Shown piece after piece: positions 9,107-17,050 of a stretch of DNA of 52,568 nucleotides (positions are counted from its first letter, which is position 1; every line of letters begins with the position of its first letter). Under the pieces are notes generated by a model. That model searched no databases and was not told where the DNA came from. It saw only the letters and a list, made by a program, of their open reading frames with translations. The translations under genes were made by a program, and so were the position numbers. Origin of the DNA: an uncultured Clostridia bacterium (GTDB lineage: Bacteria; Bacillota; Clostridia; Oscillospirales; Acutalibacteraceae); assembly GCA_947595635.1 (NCBI GenBank), contig CANQEU010000009.1, positions 1 through 52,568 of the forward strand. The letters are read 5' to 3'.

Positions 9107-9952
9107 ATGAACAGTGCAGAAATTCAAAAGCTCAAGGGGCTTGCCTGCAAAGCGAGGATCGGCGCAATAACCGGCACCTATATGGCAAAGTCAGGCCATC
9201 CGGGCGGCTCGCTGTCGTCAGCAGATATATTCACTTACCTTTATTTTAAAGAGATGAATGCCGACAGCAAAAATCCCGACGACCCGGACAGGGACAGATT
9301 TGTTCTTTCAAAGGGGCATGGCTGTCCAAGCCTTTATGCGGTTCTCGCGTTAAAGGGGTATTTCCCTATGAAAGAGCTTGAAAAGCTTCGCCATGTCGGA
9401 GCAATGCTTCAGGGACATCCCGATATGAAGGGGACTCCGGGCATTGATATGAGCAGCGGTTCACTCGGTCAGGGCGCGTCTGCTGCCTGCGGAATGGCGG
9501 CTGCCGCTAAAATAGACGGAAAAAGCTACAGGGTTTATTCTGTTTTGGGTGACGGAGAATGCGAAGAGGGTCAGATATGGGAAGCAGCCATGTTTGCCTC
9601 TCACTATAAGCTTGACAACCTGTGCTTCATTGTAGACAGCAACGGGCTGCAAATTGACGGCAAGGTCGAGGACGTTGCCGGACTTTGTATGCTTAAAGAA
9701 AAATTTGAATCGTTCGGTTTTGGCACCGCCGAAATCGACGGACACAGCTTTGAGGATATGGAAAATGCGTTTAACGCCGCCCGCAATTGCAAGGGCAAGC
9801 CCTTTGTAATAATTGCTAACACAGTCAAGGGCAAGGGCGTTTCCTTTATGGAAAATCAGGCAGGCTGGCACGGCGTTGCTCCGAATGACGAGCAGTATGC
9901 AAAAGCAATTGCCGAGCTTGAGGCGCAGCTTAAAGAAACGGAGGAGGCGTAA
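9107..9952 (+). CDS. Transketolase, N-terminal (TPP-binding) subunit
   Basis: Half of a split transketolase that moves two-carbon units between ketoses and aldoses in the pentose phosphate pathway, supplying ribose-5-phosphate and erythrose-4-phosphate. The 281 residues carry the family hallmarks: KSGHPGGSLSSADI, SKGHGCPSLYA, and the thiamine diphosphate motif starting GDGECEEGQIWE and ending in an Asn (VDSN). The ribosome binding site GGGAGG lies 8-10 nt before ATG 9107. The C-terminal subunit starts 3 nt after the stop. Erythrose-4-phosphate is a substrate of AroF encoded at 17051. Confidence 0.95.
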   Translation: MNSAEIQKLKGLACKARIGAITGTYMAKSGHPGGSLSSADIFTYLYFKEMNADSKNPDDPDRDRFVLSKGHGCPSLYAVLALKGYFPMKELEKLRHVGAMLQGHPDMKGTPGIDMSSGSLGQGASAACGMAAAAKIDGKSYRVYSVLGDGECEEGQIWEAAMFASHYKLDNLCFIVDSNGLQIDGKVEDVAGLCMLKEKFESFGFGTAEIDGHSFEDMENAFNAARNCKGKPFVIIANTVKGKGVSFMENQAGWHGVAPNDEQYAKAIAELEAQLKETEEA

Positions 9953-9955
9953 ACC

Positions 9956-10903
9956 ATGGCAGAGATTATTAATAAGGCAACAAGAGAAAGCTTTGGTCTT
10001 GCTCTTTGCGAGCTTGCCAAAACAAACAAAGACATTGTTGTTCTTGACGCCGACCTTTCCGGCTCTACAAAAACAGGAATTTTCGCTAAGGAATTTCCCG
10101 AAAGATTTTTAAACTGCGGAATTGCAGAGGGCAATATGATAAGCGTTGCGGCAGGTCTTGCCGCCTGCGGCAAAATACCGTTTGCAGCCTCATTTGCAAT
10201 GTTTGCGACAGGCAGAGCATACGAGCAGATCAGAAACTCTGTAGCGTATCCTGCGCTCAACGTAAAAATCGCAGGCTCTCACGCCGGTATTTCAGTCGGC
10301 GAGGACGGAGCAACTCACCAATGCTGCGAGGATATTGCTCTTATGAAAACTCTTCCCGGTATGGCGATAATAAATCCTGCCGACCACTGGGAAATGACCG
10401 CCGCCGTTAAAGCGGCTGTTGAATATAAGGGCCCTGTTTACCTTCGTCTTGGCCGTCTTGCCGTTGACAGCTTTAACGACCCCGATAATTACAGCTTTGA
10501 ATTCGGAAAAGGAATCACGCTTCACGAGGGCAGCGACATAACCGTTATCGCCTCCGGCATAATAGTCAAGGACGCTCTTGACGCCGTAAGGGAGCTTGAA
10601 TCTCAGGGAATAAGCGCAAGACTTATAAATATCCACACCATAAAGCCTATAGATGAGGAAATTATAATAAAGGCAGCAAAGGAAACGGGAAGGATAGTAA
10701 CGGTGGAGGAGCACAGCGTTATCGGCGGACTTGGCGACAGCGTTTGCGACGTTACGGCAAGGAATTGCCCTGTGCCGGTTACAAAAATCGGCATTCAAGA
10801 CAGATTCGGCTATTCCGGCCCGGCTAAGGAGCTATTAAAGCTTTTCGGTCTTTCAAAAGAAAATATAGCAAAAGTCGTTTCCGACATTGTAAACAACAAA
10901 TAA
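9956..10903 (+). CDS. Transketolase, C-terminal (pyrimidine-binding) subunit
   Basis: Second half of the split transketolase, holding the pyrimidine-binding and C-terminal domains. AEGNMISVAAGLA contains the glutamate that activates thiamine diphosphate. SHAGISVGEDGATHQ and VTVEEHSVIGGLG are further family signatures. At 315 residues it has normal length. It shares an operon with the N-terminal subunit, with the ribosome binding site GGAGGAGG inside the end of the preceding gene. The unit ends in a 15-bp-stem terminator. Confidence 0.95.
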   Translation: MAEIINKATRESFGLALCELAKTNKDIVVLDADLSGSTKTGIFAKEFPERFLNCGIAEGNMISVAAGLAACGKIPFAASFAMFATGRAYEQIRNSVAYPALNVKIAGSHAGISVGEDGATHQCCEDIALMKTLPGMAIINPADHWEMTAAVKAAVEYKGPVYLRLGRLAVDSFNDPDNYSFEFGKGITLHEGSDITVIASGIIVKDALDAVRELESQGISARLINIHTIKPIDEEIIIKAAKETGRIVTVEEHSVIGGLGDSVCDVTARNCPVPVTKIGIQDRFGYSGPAKELLKLFGLSKENIAKVVSDIVNNK

Positions 10904-10922
10904 ATAATAATTAACAAATAAT

Positions 10923-10977
10923 AAAACAGCGTATCCCGAACGGTGCATTTCATTTTGGGATACGCTGTTTTTTTATT
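10923..10977. terminator. Bidirectional terminator between transketolase and pyrF
   Basis: AAAACAGCGTATCCC (10923-10937) pairs perfectly with GGGATACGCTGTTTT (10957-10971), with a T run on each strand. It can end both the plus-strand transketolase transcript and the minus-strand pyrC-pyrF transcript. Confidence 0.93.
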
Positions 10978-11027
10978 CAGCTTTTATTTTTGTGATAAAT
11001 TAATTCTAATATCAAGTAATATTTGCA

Positions 11028-11963
11028 TTACGGAAGCCTTATCTCACCGGCAACATCCAGCAAAAGCTTCTTCATTTTCAGCGCCTCGTTTTTTGCCGCC
11101 TCGGCATAAGCGCTGCCGTCGCAGCCCTCTTTTTGCCATGCGCACATAATGCCCCTTGACGAATTCACAACGGCGCCGAGGCCGTTTTTGTCAAACGCGC
11201 CTGCAATATCGTCTGCGGTGCCGCCCTGAGCGCCATAGCCGGGAACAAGAAAAAACGTGTGCGGAAGCTCGGTTCTGAGCTCTTTAAGCTGCTCCGGGTA
11301 AGTAGCGCCTACTACCGCTCCGACCCCGGAATATCCGTATTTGCCCATAATTTCCTCGCCCCACTGCTCGCAAAGCTTTCCCATATGCAGATATATTGTT
11401 TCTTCGCCGGCAAGCTCAAGATTTTGCAGCTCGCCGGAGCTTGGGTTCGATGTTTTCACAAGCACGAACATACCCTTATCCCCGTTCACAGCAGTATTTA
11501 TAACGGGCTTAATGCCGTCTGTTCCCAAATAGCCGTTCACGGTCAAAGCGTCTGCGCCGAACGCCTCCGCCTTTTCTCCGTCTATATCGGTTACTCCCAG
11601 ATGCGCCGCCGCATAAGCCTCCATAGTAGCGCCTATGTCGTTGCGCTTTGCGTCTGTTATAACGAACAATCCCTTCTCCTGCGCGTATTTTATTGTTTTT
11701 TCAAGCGTTCTTACTCCCTGCCAGCCGTACATCTCGTAATAAGCCGCCTGCGGCTTTACTGCCGGCACAACGTCGCACAGTGCGTCTATAAGTCCCTTAT
11801 TATACAGCCAAAGAGCCTCCGCCGCACCTTCAAGGGTTTTACCGTATTTTTCAAACGCCTCGGTCTTTATATATTCCGGAATATACGCAAGCTTCGGGTC
11901 AAGCCCGGCTACAGTCGGGTTTTGCATTTCCGCTATTTTTTCTATAAGTCTGTCAAATGCCAT
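11028..11963 (-). CDS. pyrF: Orotidine-5'-phosphate decarboxylase (type 2)
   Basis: Converts orotidine monophosphate to UMP, the last step of pyrimidine synthesis. The catalytic motif DAKRNDIGATMEAYA has the long-form (type 2) layout, and TVAGLDPKLAYIPE starts the barrel. 311 residues from ATG 11963 (MAFDRLIEKI), chosen because AAGGAG sits 7 nt upstream. It starts one base after the pyrC stop, so the two are translationally linked. Transcription most likely comes from the promoter at 14737-14765. Confidence 0.95.
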   Translation of the reverse strand: MAFDRLIEKIAEMQNPTVAGLDPKLAYIPEYIKTEAFEKYGKTLEGAAEALWLYNKGLIDALCDVVPAVKPQAAYYEMYGWQGVRTLEKTIKYAQEKGLFVITDAKRNDIGATMEAYAAAHLGVTDIDGEKAEAFGADALTVNGYLGTDGIKPVINTAVNGDKGMFVLVKTSNPSSGELQNLELAGEETIYLHMGKLCEQWGEEIMGKYGYSGVGAVVGATYPEQLKELRTELPHTFFLVPGYGAQGGTADDIAGAFDKNGLGAVVNSSRGIMCAWQKEGCDGSAYAEAAKNEALKMKKLLLDVAGEIRLP

Positions 11964-11964
11964 A

Positions 11965-13230
11965 TCAATTCTCCTTATCGCTGTAAACAATTCGTCCGTT
12001 CAAAACGGTGTATTTCACCTTGCCCTTGAGCTTTTTGCCTTTAAACGGACAATTTTTTGATTTGCCGTGCAAGCGGTTTATATCAACCGTCCATTCCTCG
12101 TTCGGGTCAAATACAACTATGTCCGCATCAGCCCCCGGCGACAGCACTCCGGCAGGTATTCCAAGAATTTTTGACGGATTAACGCTCATAAGCCTTATTA
12201 TGTCGCTAAGGGAGAGCATACCGCCGTGATAAAGCACGGTAAGCGCTGCGGCAAGAGAGGTTTCCATTCCTATAGAGCCGTTGGGCGCTTTTTCAAAATC
12301 CGCCTTTTCCTCCGGCGTATGAGGCGCATGGTCGGTCGCTATCGCGTCTATCGTCCCGTCCTTAAGCGCACGCCTTATTTCTTCAACATCCTCCCAAGTT
12401 CTCAGCGGAGGATTCATTCTGTAATCCGCGTCACGGCTTAAAAGCTCTGTTTCATCCATTGAAAAGTAGTGCGGCGCGGTTTCGGCAGTCACCCTGACGC
12501 CCCTCGCTTTAGCGTCCCTTATCAGAGCCGCAGAGGTTTTTGTGCTGACATGGCAAATATGAACAGGCACGTCATATGCAGCCGCAAGAGCAATCTCCCT
12601 TGCCGTCGCGCAATCCTCGGTAGCCGCAGGTATCCCTTTTACGCCAAGCGTCTGCGAAACTCTGCCCTCGTTTATTTTTCCGCCGGCTGCAAGATACAGA
12701 TCCTCACAGTGTGAAACGACCGCCATACCTTCCTTTGCCGCGTCAAGCATGGCCTTCGCCATAAAGCTTGTGTTTTCAACGGGTCTGCCGTCGTCGGTAA
12801 CTGCTATTGCGCCTGATTTGCAAAGGCTGTGCAGGTCGCACATTTCAACGCCCTTAAGCGCTTTTGTTATGCTTGCCGCGATATACACTCTCGCGTCGGC
12901 GTTTTTTGCCTTTTCCTGAATATATTTTACAATTTCCGGGGAGTCGACAGTCGGGGACGTGTTTGGCATTGCAAGCAAAGAGGTCACCCCTCCTGCCGCC
13001 GCGGCACGGCAGCCGGTAATAATATCCTCCTTTTGCGTAAAGCCTGGGTCACGCAGATGAACGTGCATATCCACAAGACCGGGAGCCGCCGCAAGGCCAC
13101 TGCCGTCGATTATCATCGCTCCGTCTGACGCGGTTTTAGATATTTTGCCGTCTTTAACATACAGCTCCCCTATTTTGTCTATATCGTTTGCAGGGTCGAT
13201 TATTCTTACGTTCTTTATGATTATATCCAT
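11965..13230 (-). CDS. pyrC: Dihydroorotase
   Basis: Zinc amidohydrolase that closes carbamoyl aspartate to dihydroorotate. DMHVHLRDPGFTQKED carries the HxH metal motif and ATDHAPHTPEEK a later metal/catalytic aspartate region, as in class I dihydroorotases. 421 residues from ATG 13230 (MDIIIKNVRI), with AGGGG upstream; the longer frame runs into the preceding gene. It follows the unknown membrane protein gene (13241-14632) by 10 nt and precedes pyrF by 1 nt. The rest of the pathway found here is pyrD-pyrK at 43-45 kb. Confidence 0.95.
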   Translation of the reverse strand: MDIIIKNVRIIDPANDIDKIGELYVKDGKISKTASDGAMIIDGSGLAAAPGLVDMHVHLRDPGFTQKEDIITGCRAAAAGGVTSLLAMPNTSPTVDSPEIVKYIQEKAKNADARVYIAASITKALKGVEMCDLHSLCKSGAIAVTDDGRPVENTSFMAKAMLDAAKEGMAVVSHCEDLYLAAGGKINEGRVSQTLGVKGIPAATEDCATAREIALAAAYDVPVHICHVSTKTSAALIRDAKARGVRVTAETAPHYFSMDETELLSRDADYRMNPPLRTWEDVEEIRRALKDGTIDAIATDHAPHTPEEKADFEKAPNGSIGMETSLAAALTVLYHGGMLSLSDIIRLMSVNPSKILGIPAGVLSPGADADIVVFDPNEEWTVDINRLHGKSKNCPFKGKKLKGKVKYTVLNGRIVYSDKEN

Positions 13231-13240
13231 AAATACCCCT

Positions 13241-14632
13241 TTATCTGTATTTGTCCCAGTAGCTGTCGTTGTCAAAGCTTTTTACAAATTCGCTGTCGGC
13301 TGAAGAGCCCCTGCGCTCAGCGCGCATCTCTTCTCTGCGGCGTCTGCGCTGCTCCGCCCTTTCTCTCTCCTCGGGCGTGCGCTCCGCACGCTCTCTGCGC
13401 TTGGGTTCCGTCTTTTCAAAATCGCCGCCGTCAGCCGCTTCGCTCTTTTGCTCTCTCCTCTGTTTTCCGAACATTCCCTTTACTTTATCGAATGCGCCGT
13501 CGTCTGACGGAATATCGTCTGTATATGCCTCGTCGTAATCCTCGTTGTTATTTCTTGAAAGCTCAAGCAAATCGGATTGGTCGGCGTTTCCGCCGTTTTC
13601 GTCAACCGGCTTTATTATGTCTACACGCATACGAACCGGCGTATTTTTAAATTCCTCGTCACCCGGTACGTTTCCTATGTAATCAAGCTGCACCTGAGTC
13701 GGTATCTCCTCATCGGCGTTCTCATCAAACAGCCCGTCGCTTTCAATTTCCTCATAAAAGCTCTCGGCTGCGTCGTCAGCCTTTACATCTCTCTTTTTGC
13801 TTTTTTGCACGCTTGCCTTTTCAATTTTTACGGGCTTTATAACATCTATCGGTTTGTCGCCCTCGTAATCAGGCTCAGGCTGTCCGTCAAAATCGTCATG
13901 CTTTATAACGGTGACATCCGGACGGTTCATTTTCGCCTTCGGCTTTGCCTGCGCAGTTGCGGCGCCGTCGGGCAAACTCCTTTTGCCGGACTTTCCCTTG
14001 GACTTTATATTCCGCACTATCAGCGCTATTATGAGCGCGGCCACAAGAATTACTATAGCTATACATATAACAGTGCCGAAGTTTCCGAGCATATTCACCT
14101 CGACCGGCTCGTTTTCCACCTTGTCAAAAACAATGCTCCTTGCCGCCGTATTGAAAATACCGTGATCGGAAATTGTAAGAGCTCTTTTATCTACCGAAAG
14201 CTTAAGCTGATATTTATAACCGTTTACTACGGTGGAGGAAACAAGGTATTTGTCGGTATTGTTTATGCAGTCAAAGAATATCGCCTGATTGGTCTCATAT
14301 GCGGTCACCTTGTCCGCGTTCATTTCGTTTTTAACCGCATCTTCTTCCTTTTCAATCTCATCCTTGCCAAGCTGCTTGTATGAGAAAATATCTCCCGACT
14401 TTTCGGCGCTGAGCGTTATTTTATAAGTCGCCTTTTCGTCGGCGGCGTTCAAAAGCTCTCCCGTTTCCCCTTCGGTAACGGTAAACACAGCGTCGCCGGG
14501 AATTTCAACCGTTATGCCGGGCGTCTTAATATGTACGTTCTGCCTTTCTGCGGCAGACACGGACGCGCACAAAGAGAACATAACGGCAGCGGCGCATAAA
14601 AACACAAATATACTTCTTTTTTTAATTCGCAT
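13241..14632 (-). CDS. Secreted-N-terminus, single-pass membrane protein of unknown function
   Basis: Not recognised. Residues 1-27 form a signal peptide (SLCASVSA). About 155 residues of predicted outside domain follow, rich in beta-type sequence and starting VHIKTPGITVEIPGDAVFTV. One membrane helix spans residues 184-206, and the cytoplasmic tail of about 250 residues is highly charged. The tail alternates acidic stretches with a very basic Arg/Glu-rich end (RERAERTPEERERAEQ), likely disordered or coiled. This is a type I topology, compatible with an envelope sensor or scaffold, but no catalytic motif is seen. It is the first gene of a unit with pyrC and pyrF; that link may be only transcriptional. 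Confidence 0.75.
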   Translation of the reverse strand: MRIKKRSIFVFLCAAAVMFSLCASVSAAERQNVHIKTPGITVEIPGDAVFTVTEGETGELLNAADEKATYKITLSAEKSGDIFSYKQLGKDEIEKEEDAVKNEMNADKVTAYETNQAIFFDCINNTDKYLVSSTVVNGYKYQLKLSVDKRALTISDHGIFNTAARSIVFDKVENEPVEVNMLGNFGTVICIAIVILVAALIIALIVRNIKSKGKSGKRSLPDGAATAQAKPKAKMNRPDVTVIKHDDFDGQPEPDYEGDKPIDVIKPVKIEKASVQKSKKRDVKADDAAESFYEEIESDGLFDENADEEIPTQVQLDYIGNVPGDEEFKNTPVRMRVDIIKPVDENGGNADQSDLLELSRNNNEDYDEAYTDDIPSDDGAFDKVKGMFGKQRREQKSEAADGGDFEKTEPKRRERAERTPEERERAEQRRRRREEMRAERRGSSADSEFVKSFDNDSYWDKYR

Positions 14633-14736
14633 AAATTCACAATCCTTTGCTTTTTAATTATGCTTGAGCATAGACGAAGCGTTTTGTGAATAAAACAGCT
14701 TGTCCAAATTTTCGCCTTGAGTATAAACCTATATCC

Positions 14737-14765
14737 ATTATACTATTAACCTTGGAAAAAGACAA
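14737..14765 (-). promoter_or_regulatory. Promoter for the 13241-14632 gene, pyrC and pyrF
   Basis: On the minus strand TTGTCT (14760-14765) and TATAAT (14737-14742) are separated by 17 nt, a near-consensus vegetative promoter. The first start codon lies about 105 nt downstream. Confidence 0.7.
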
Positions 14766-14777
14766 CAAAAAAGGCAA

Positions 14778-14807
14778 CAAAAAAATAAGAGACCGTCCGG
14801 TCTCTTA
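14778..14807 (-). terminator. Intrinsic terminator after acpP
   Basis: TAAGAGACC (14786-14794) pairs with GGTCTCTTA (14799-14807) around the loop GTCC. The minus strand continues with a run of seven T. It lies 20 nt after the acpP stop. Confidence 0.92.
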
Positions 14808-14827
14808 GGATTTTCGTTAAATTTAAA

Positions 14828-15055
14828 TCAGGAATTTTTCTCAATAAATTCAACAAGGTTGCCAACGGTCTTGATATTCTCGATTTCATCATCGGGAACC
14901 TCAACCTCAAACTCATCCTCAATAGACATCAAAAGGTCTACAACATCGAGTGAATCCGCGCCAAGATCGTCTTGAATAGTAGTTTCAGCCGTTATTGTAT
15001 CCTCCTCAACATCAAATTGCTCAGCAAGGATAGCTTTTACTTTCTCCAGTACCAT
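14828..15055 (-). CDS. acpP: Acyl carrier protein
   Basis: Small acidic carrier of growing acyl chains in fatty acid synthesis. Ser35 in GADSLDVVDL is the phosphopantetheine attachment site. 75 residues from ATG 15055 (MVLEKVKAIL), chosen because GGAGG lies 9-10 nt upstream and the extra 12 residues of the longer frame overlap that site. It is monocistronic: strong promoter upstream, terminator downstream. It is not next to a fab cluster. Confidence 0.97.
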   Translation of the reverse strand: MVLEKVKAILAEQFDVEEDTITAETTIQDDLGADSLDVVDLLMSIEDEFEVEVPDDEIENIKTVGNLVEFIEKNS

Positions 15056-15195
15056 AACTTTGTAACCTCCGTAAAATTTAATTTTGTGCATTGTCTTTGA
15101 ATTGTGGACAAACTACATAACAATGTGATAAAATGGTAGTCAGAAACAAAGACAACTGCCTGCATTTAACTGCAGCGCCTATATGTTACAAACAC

Positions 15196-15224
15196 ATATT
15201 ATTAGCAATTATTGTCTTTGTCAA
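15196..15224 (-). promoter_or_regulatory. Consensus promoter for acpP
   Basis: On the minus strand TTGACA (15219-15224), 17 nt, TAATAT (15196-15201). The transcript would have a leader of about 130 nt, with a small CTGCA/TGCAG hairpin near 15163-15178. No FapR-like operator was recognised. Confidence 0.78.
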
Positions 15225-15328
15225 TTACAATTTTGTAATTTTTATGGATTTTATAAAATTTTTTCTTTTTATTTCGTATCCTTATTAAAAATTACATTCT
15301 CAACTTATTATGAAAGCAGGTATTAATA

Positions 15329-16186
15329 ATGGACAAAAAACAATATGCAGTAATCGGCCACCCGATAGGACATACTATGTCGCCGTTTATACACAAAAAG
15401 CTATTTGAGCTTGAGGGTATTGACGCGGAGTATTCGGTTTTTGATATTACCCCGGAGGAGCTCACAATAAAATACCGTGAAAAGCTCCGCTCGCTAAACG
15501 GCTACAACATTACAATCCCCCATAAGCAGACAATTATCCCTCTGCTTGACTCACTTGACAAAAAAGCCGAGATTTACGGAAGCGTAAATACGGTAAGCAA
15601 TATCGACGGCTTGTCAAAGGGCTATACTACAGACCCAAACGGCTTTTTAAAGGCTCTTGATACATACGATATTCCTCTTGAGCGCAGCGTTGTAATATTA
15701 GGAACCGGCGGCGTTGCAAGAGTTATGGCGTTTGAGGCTGCAATTGCCGGCTGCGCAATTACGATTGCCGTAAGAGAAAGCGATTTGCACGACGTTGCCG
15801 CTCTTGCCGCAGAGCTTAAGCTGAAGGTTCACGGCGTGAGCGTTGACACCTGCAAGATTAGCCGTCTTGACCACTTTGAAAAGAGCACGATAGATCTGCT
15901 TATAAACGCTACTCCGGTCGGAATGTATCCAAACAGCGACAGCTGCCCCATTGACGACGACGTGATAAACAGATGCTCCAATGTGTTCGACGCAATATAC
16001 AATCCGCTTGAGACTGCGCTTGTAAAAAAGGCAAAGGCAAACGGAGCAAACGCCGTGGGCGGAATGGCAATGCTTGTTTGGCAGGCGGCAGTATCGCACG
16101 AGATATGGAACGGAACCAGCTTTAACAAGAGCGACATTGAAAAAATCTGCTCTGCCAGCGCAGAAGAGCTGAAAAAAATTTTTTAA
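15329..16186 (+). CDS. aroE: Shikimate 5-dehydrogenase
   Basis: NADPH-dependent reduction of 3-dehydroshikimate to shikimate. IGHTMSPFIHKKLF begins the substrate-binding domain. NGYNITIPHKQTI carries the catalytic lysine, GTGGVARVMAFEA the nucleotide-binding turn, and INATPVGMYPN and GMAMLVWQA are C-terminal signatures. 285 residues, normal length. ATG 15329 is preceded by AAGCAGG. It starts the aromatic amino acid region and is followed 12 nt later by aroK. Confidence 0.96.
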   Translation: MDKKQYAVIGHPIGHTMSPFIHKKLFELEGIDAEYSVFDITPEELTIKYREKLRSLNGYNITIPHKQTIIPLLDSLDKKAEIYGSVNTVSNIDGLSKGYTTDPNGFLKALDTYDIPLERSVVILGTGGVARVMAFEAAIAGCAITIAVRESDLHDVAALAAELKLKVHGVSVDTCKISRLDHFEKSTIDLLINATPVGMYPNSDSCPIDDDVINRCSNVFDAIYNPLETALVKKAKANGANAVGGMAMLVWQAAVSHEIWNGTSFNKSDIEKICSASAEELKKIF

Positions 16187-16198
16187 GGCGTGATATTT

Positions 16199-16747
16199 GT
16201 GAGCGATACCTCTCCAATAGTTTTATGCGGCTTTATGGGCTGCGGAAAAACTACAGTAGGCAAAATAATTTCAAAAAGAACCGAGCTTGAATTTATAGAT
16301 ATGGACAGCTACATTGAAAAAAAAGAGGGCTGCTCCGTAAAAGAAATATTTGAAAAGCACGGCGAGGAATATTTCAGAGAGCTTGAACACAGGGCCTGCG
16401 TTGAGCTTTCAAACAAAAAGAACTGCGTTATAAGCTCCGGCGGCGGAGCTATGACGTATGAGCGAAACATAAGAGCGCTTGAAGAAAAAACGAGAATAAT
16501 ATTTTTGTCCGTTCCGCTGGAGGATATTAAATTCAGACTGCGAAACGACACAAAGCGCCCTCTGCTTCAACGACCCGACCGCGATAAGGCTATGGCAGAG
16601 CTTTATAATAAAAGACTGCCCTATTACAATGCAGCCGCGCGATATGTAATCCGTCCCGGGAACGGGCCCGCGGCAACGGCAGAAAAGATAATAGAAATTC
16701 TCAAATTGCCAAAGCGCGCCGGTCAAAGGAACAAAAGCAAGGCTTAA
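16199..16747 (+). CDS. aroK: Shikimate kinase
   Basis: Phosphorylates shikimate at O3. Walker A is GFMGCGKTTVGK. DMDSYIEKKEGCSVKEIF gives the shikimate-binding aspartate, SSGGGAMTY the glycine-rich substrate loop, and KRPLLQRPDR the lid arginines. About 182 residues. Two GTG codons are possible, 16190 and 16199. AAGG at 16185-16188 sits too close to the first and about 10 nt before the second, so I prefer 16199. The C-terminal tail (KRAGQRNKSKA) is basic. Confidence 0.93.
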   Translation: MSDTSPIVLCGFMGCGKTTVGKIISKRTELEFIDMDSYIEKKEGCSVKEIFEKHGEEYFRELEHRACVELSNKKNCVISSGGGAMTYERNIRALEEKTRIIFLSVPLEDIKFRLRNDTKRPLLQRPDRDKAMAELYNKRLPYYNAAARYVIRPGNGPAATAEKIIEILKLPKRAGQRNKSKA

Positions 16748-16798
16748 GCTTTGAGTCTTATTTAATACTTAATAATACTCACCTTCGTTTGTAAAAGC

Positions 16799-16827
16799 TT
16801 GACAAATCCGACGGTTAGTATTATTAT
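16799..16827 (+). promoter_or_regulatory. Promoter of the aroF operon
   Basis: TTGACA (16799-16804), 17-nt spacer, TATTAT (16822-16827). Predicted transcription start near 16834, giving a leader of about 215 nt before aroF. Confidence 0.82.
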
Positions 16828-16860
16828 CTTATTAGCTTAATTTGTAAACGGAGTAAAATT

Positions 16861-16944
16861 ATGAGCAACACATACAACACACGATTTACAGGCTTTTATT
16901 ATTTCGGTTATATCCTGACCGAAACGCTTTCCCCTGCCCTGTAA
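16861..16944 (+). CDS. Phe/Tyr-rich attenuator leader peptide
   Basis: A 27-codon frame with ATG at 16861 and TAA at 16942-16944, preceded by GGAG (16850-16853) at 7 nt. Seven of 27 residues are aromatic, and five of them fall in six consecutive positions (FYYFGY, residues 12-17); Tyr5 and Phe9 precede them. The peptide has no other recognisable feature, which fits a sensor read by the ribosome and not a functional product. Stalling at the FYYFGY codons when charged tRNA-Phe or tRNA-Tyr is scarce would be expected to prevent terminator formation downstream. It is too short for standard gene calling. Function is inferred from position and composition. Confidence 0.82.
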   Translation: MSNTYNTRFTGFYYFGYILTETLSPAL

Positions 16945-16988
16945 GTCATCCTTTGTATGATGTCTGCCGCTTTTTAAGGCGTACTTTA

Positions 16989-17012
16989 ACGGGGCTGAGG
17001 CTCCGTTTTTTA
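16989..17012 (+). terminator. Attenuator terminator upstream of aroF
   Basis: ACGGGGC (16989-16995) pairs with GCTCCGT (17000-17006) around TGAG, with one G-T pair, followed by a T run. It lies inside the leader and not after a gene, which is why I read it as conditional. Confidence 0.85.
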
Positions 17013-17050
17013 TTTTATGAAATAATTTACATCAAGAAAGGATTTTTATT

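Larger units (their letters stand above)
16748..17050 (+). promoter_or_regulatory. Leader region of the aro operon: putative Phe/Tyr transcription attenuator
   Basis: The 303-nt gap between aroK and aroF holds, in order, a near-consensus promoter (16799-16827), a Shine-Dalgarno GGAG, a 27-codon open frame rich in Phe and Tyr codons (16861-16944), about 45 nt with short pairing potential, and an intrinsic terminator (16989-17012) ending 39 nt before aroF. This is the classical order of ribosome-mediated attenuation. I could not define the antiterminator by eye. I see no T-box consensus. Confidence 0.82.

Noticed and set aside
16945-17050. T-box riboswitch upstream of aroF
   Set aside because: No T-box consensus sequence was seen before the terminator, and the translated aromatic leader explains the layout better.
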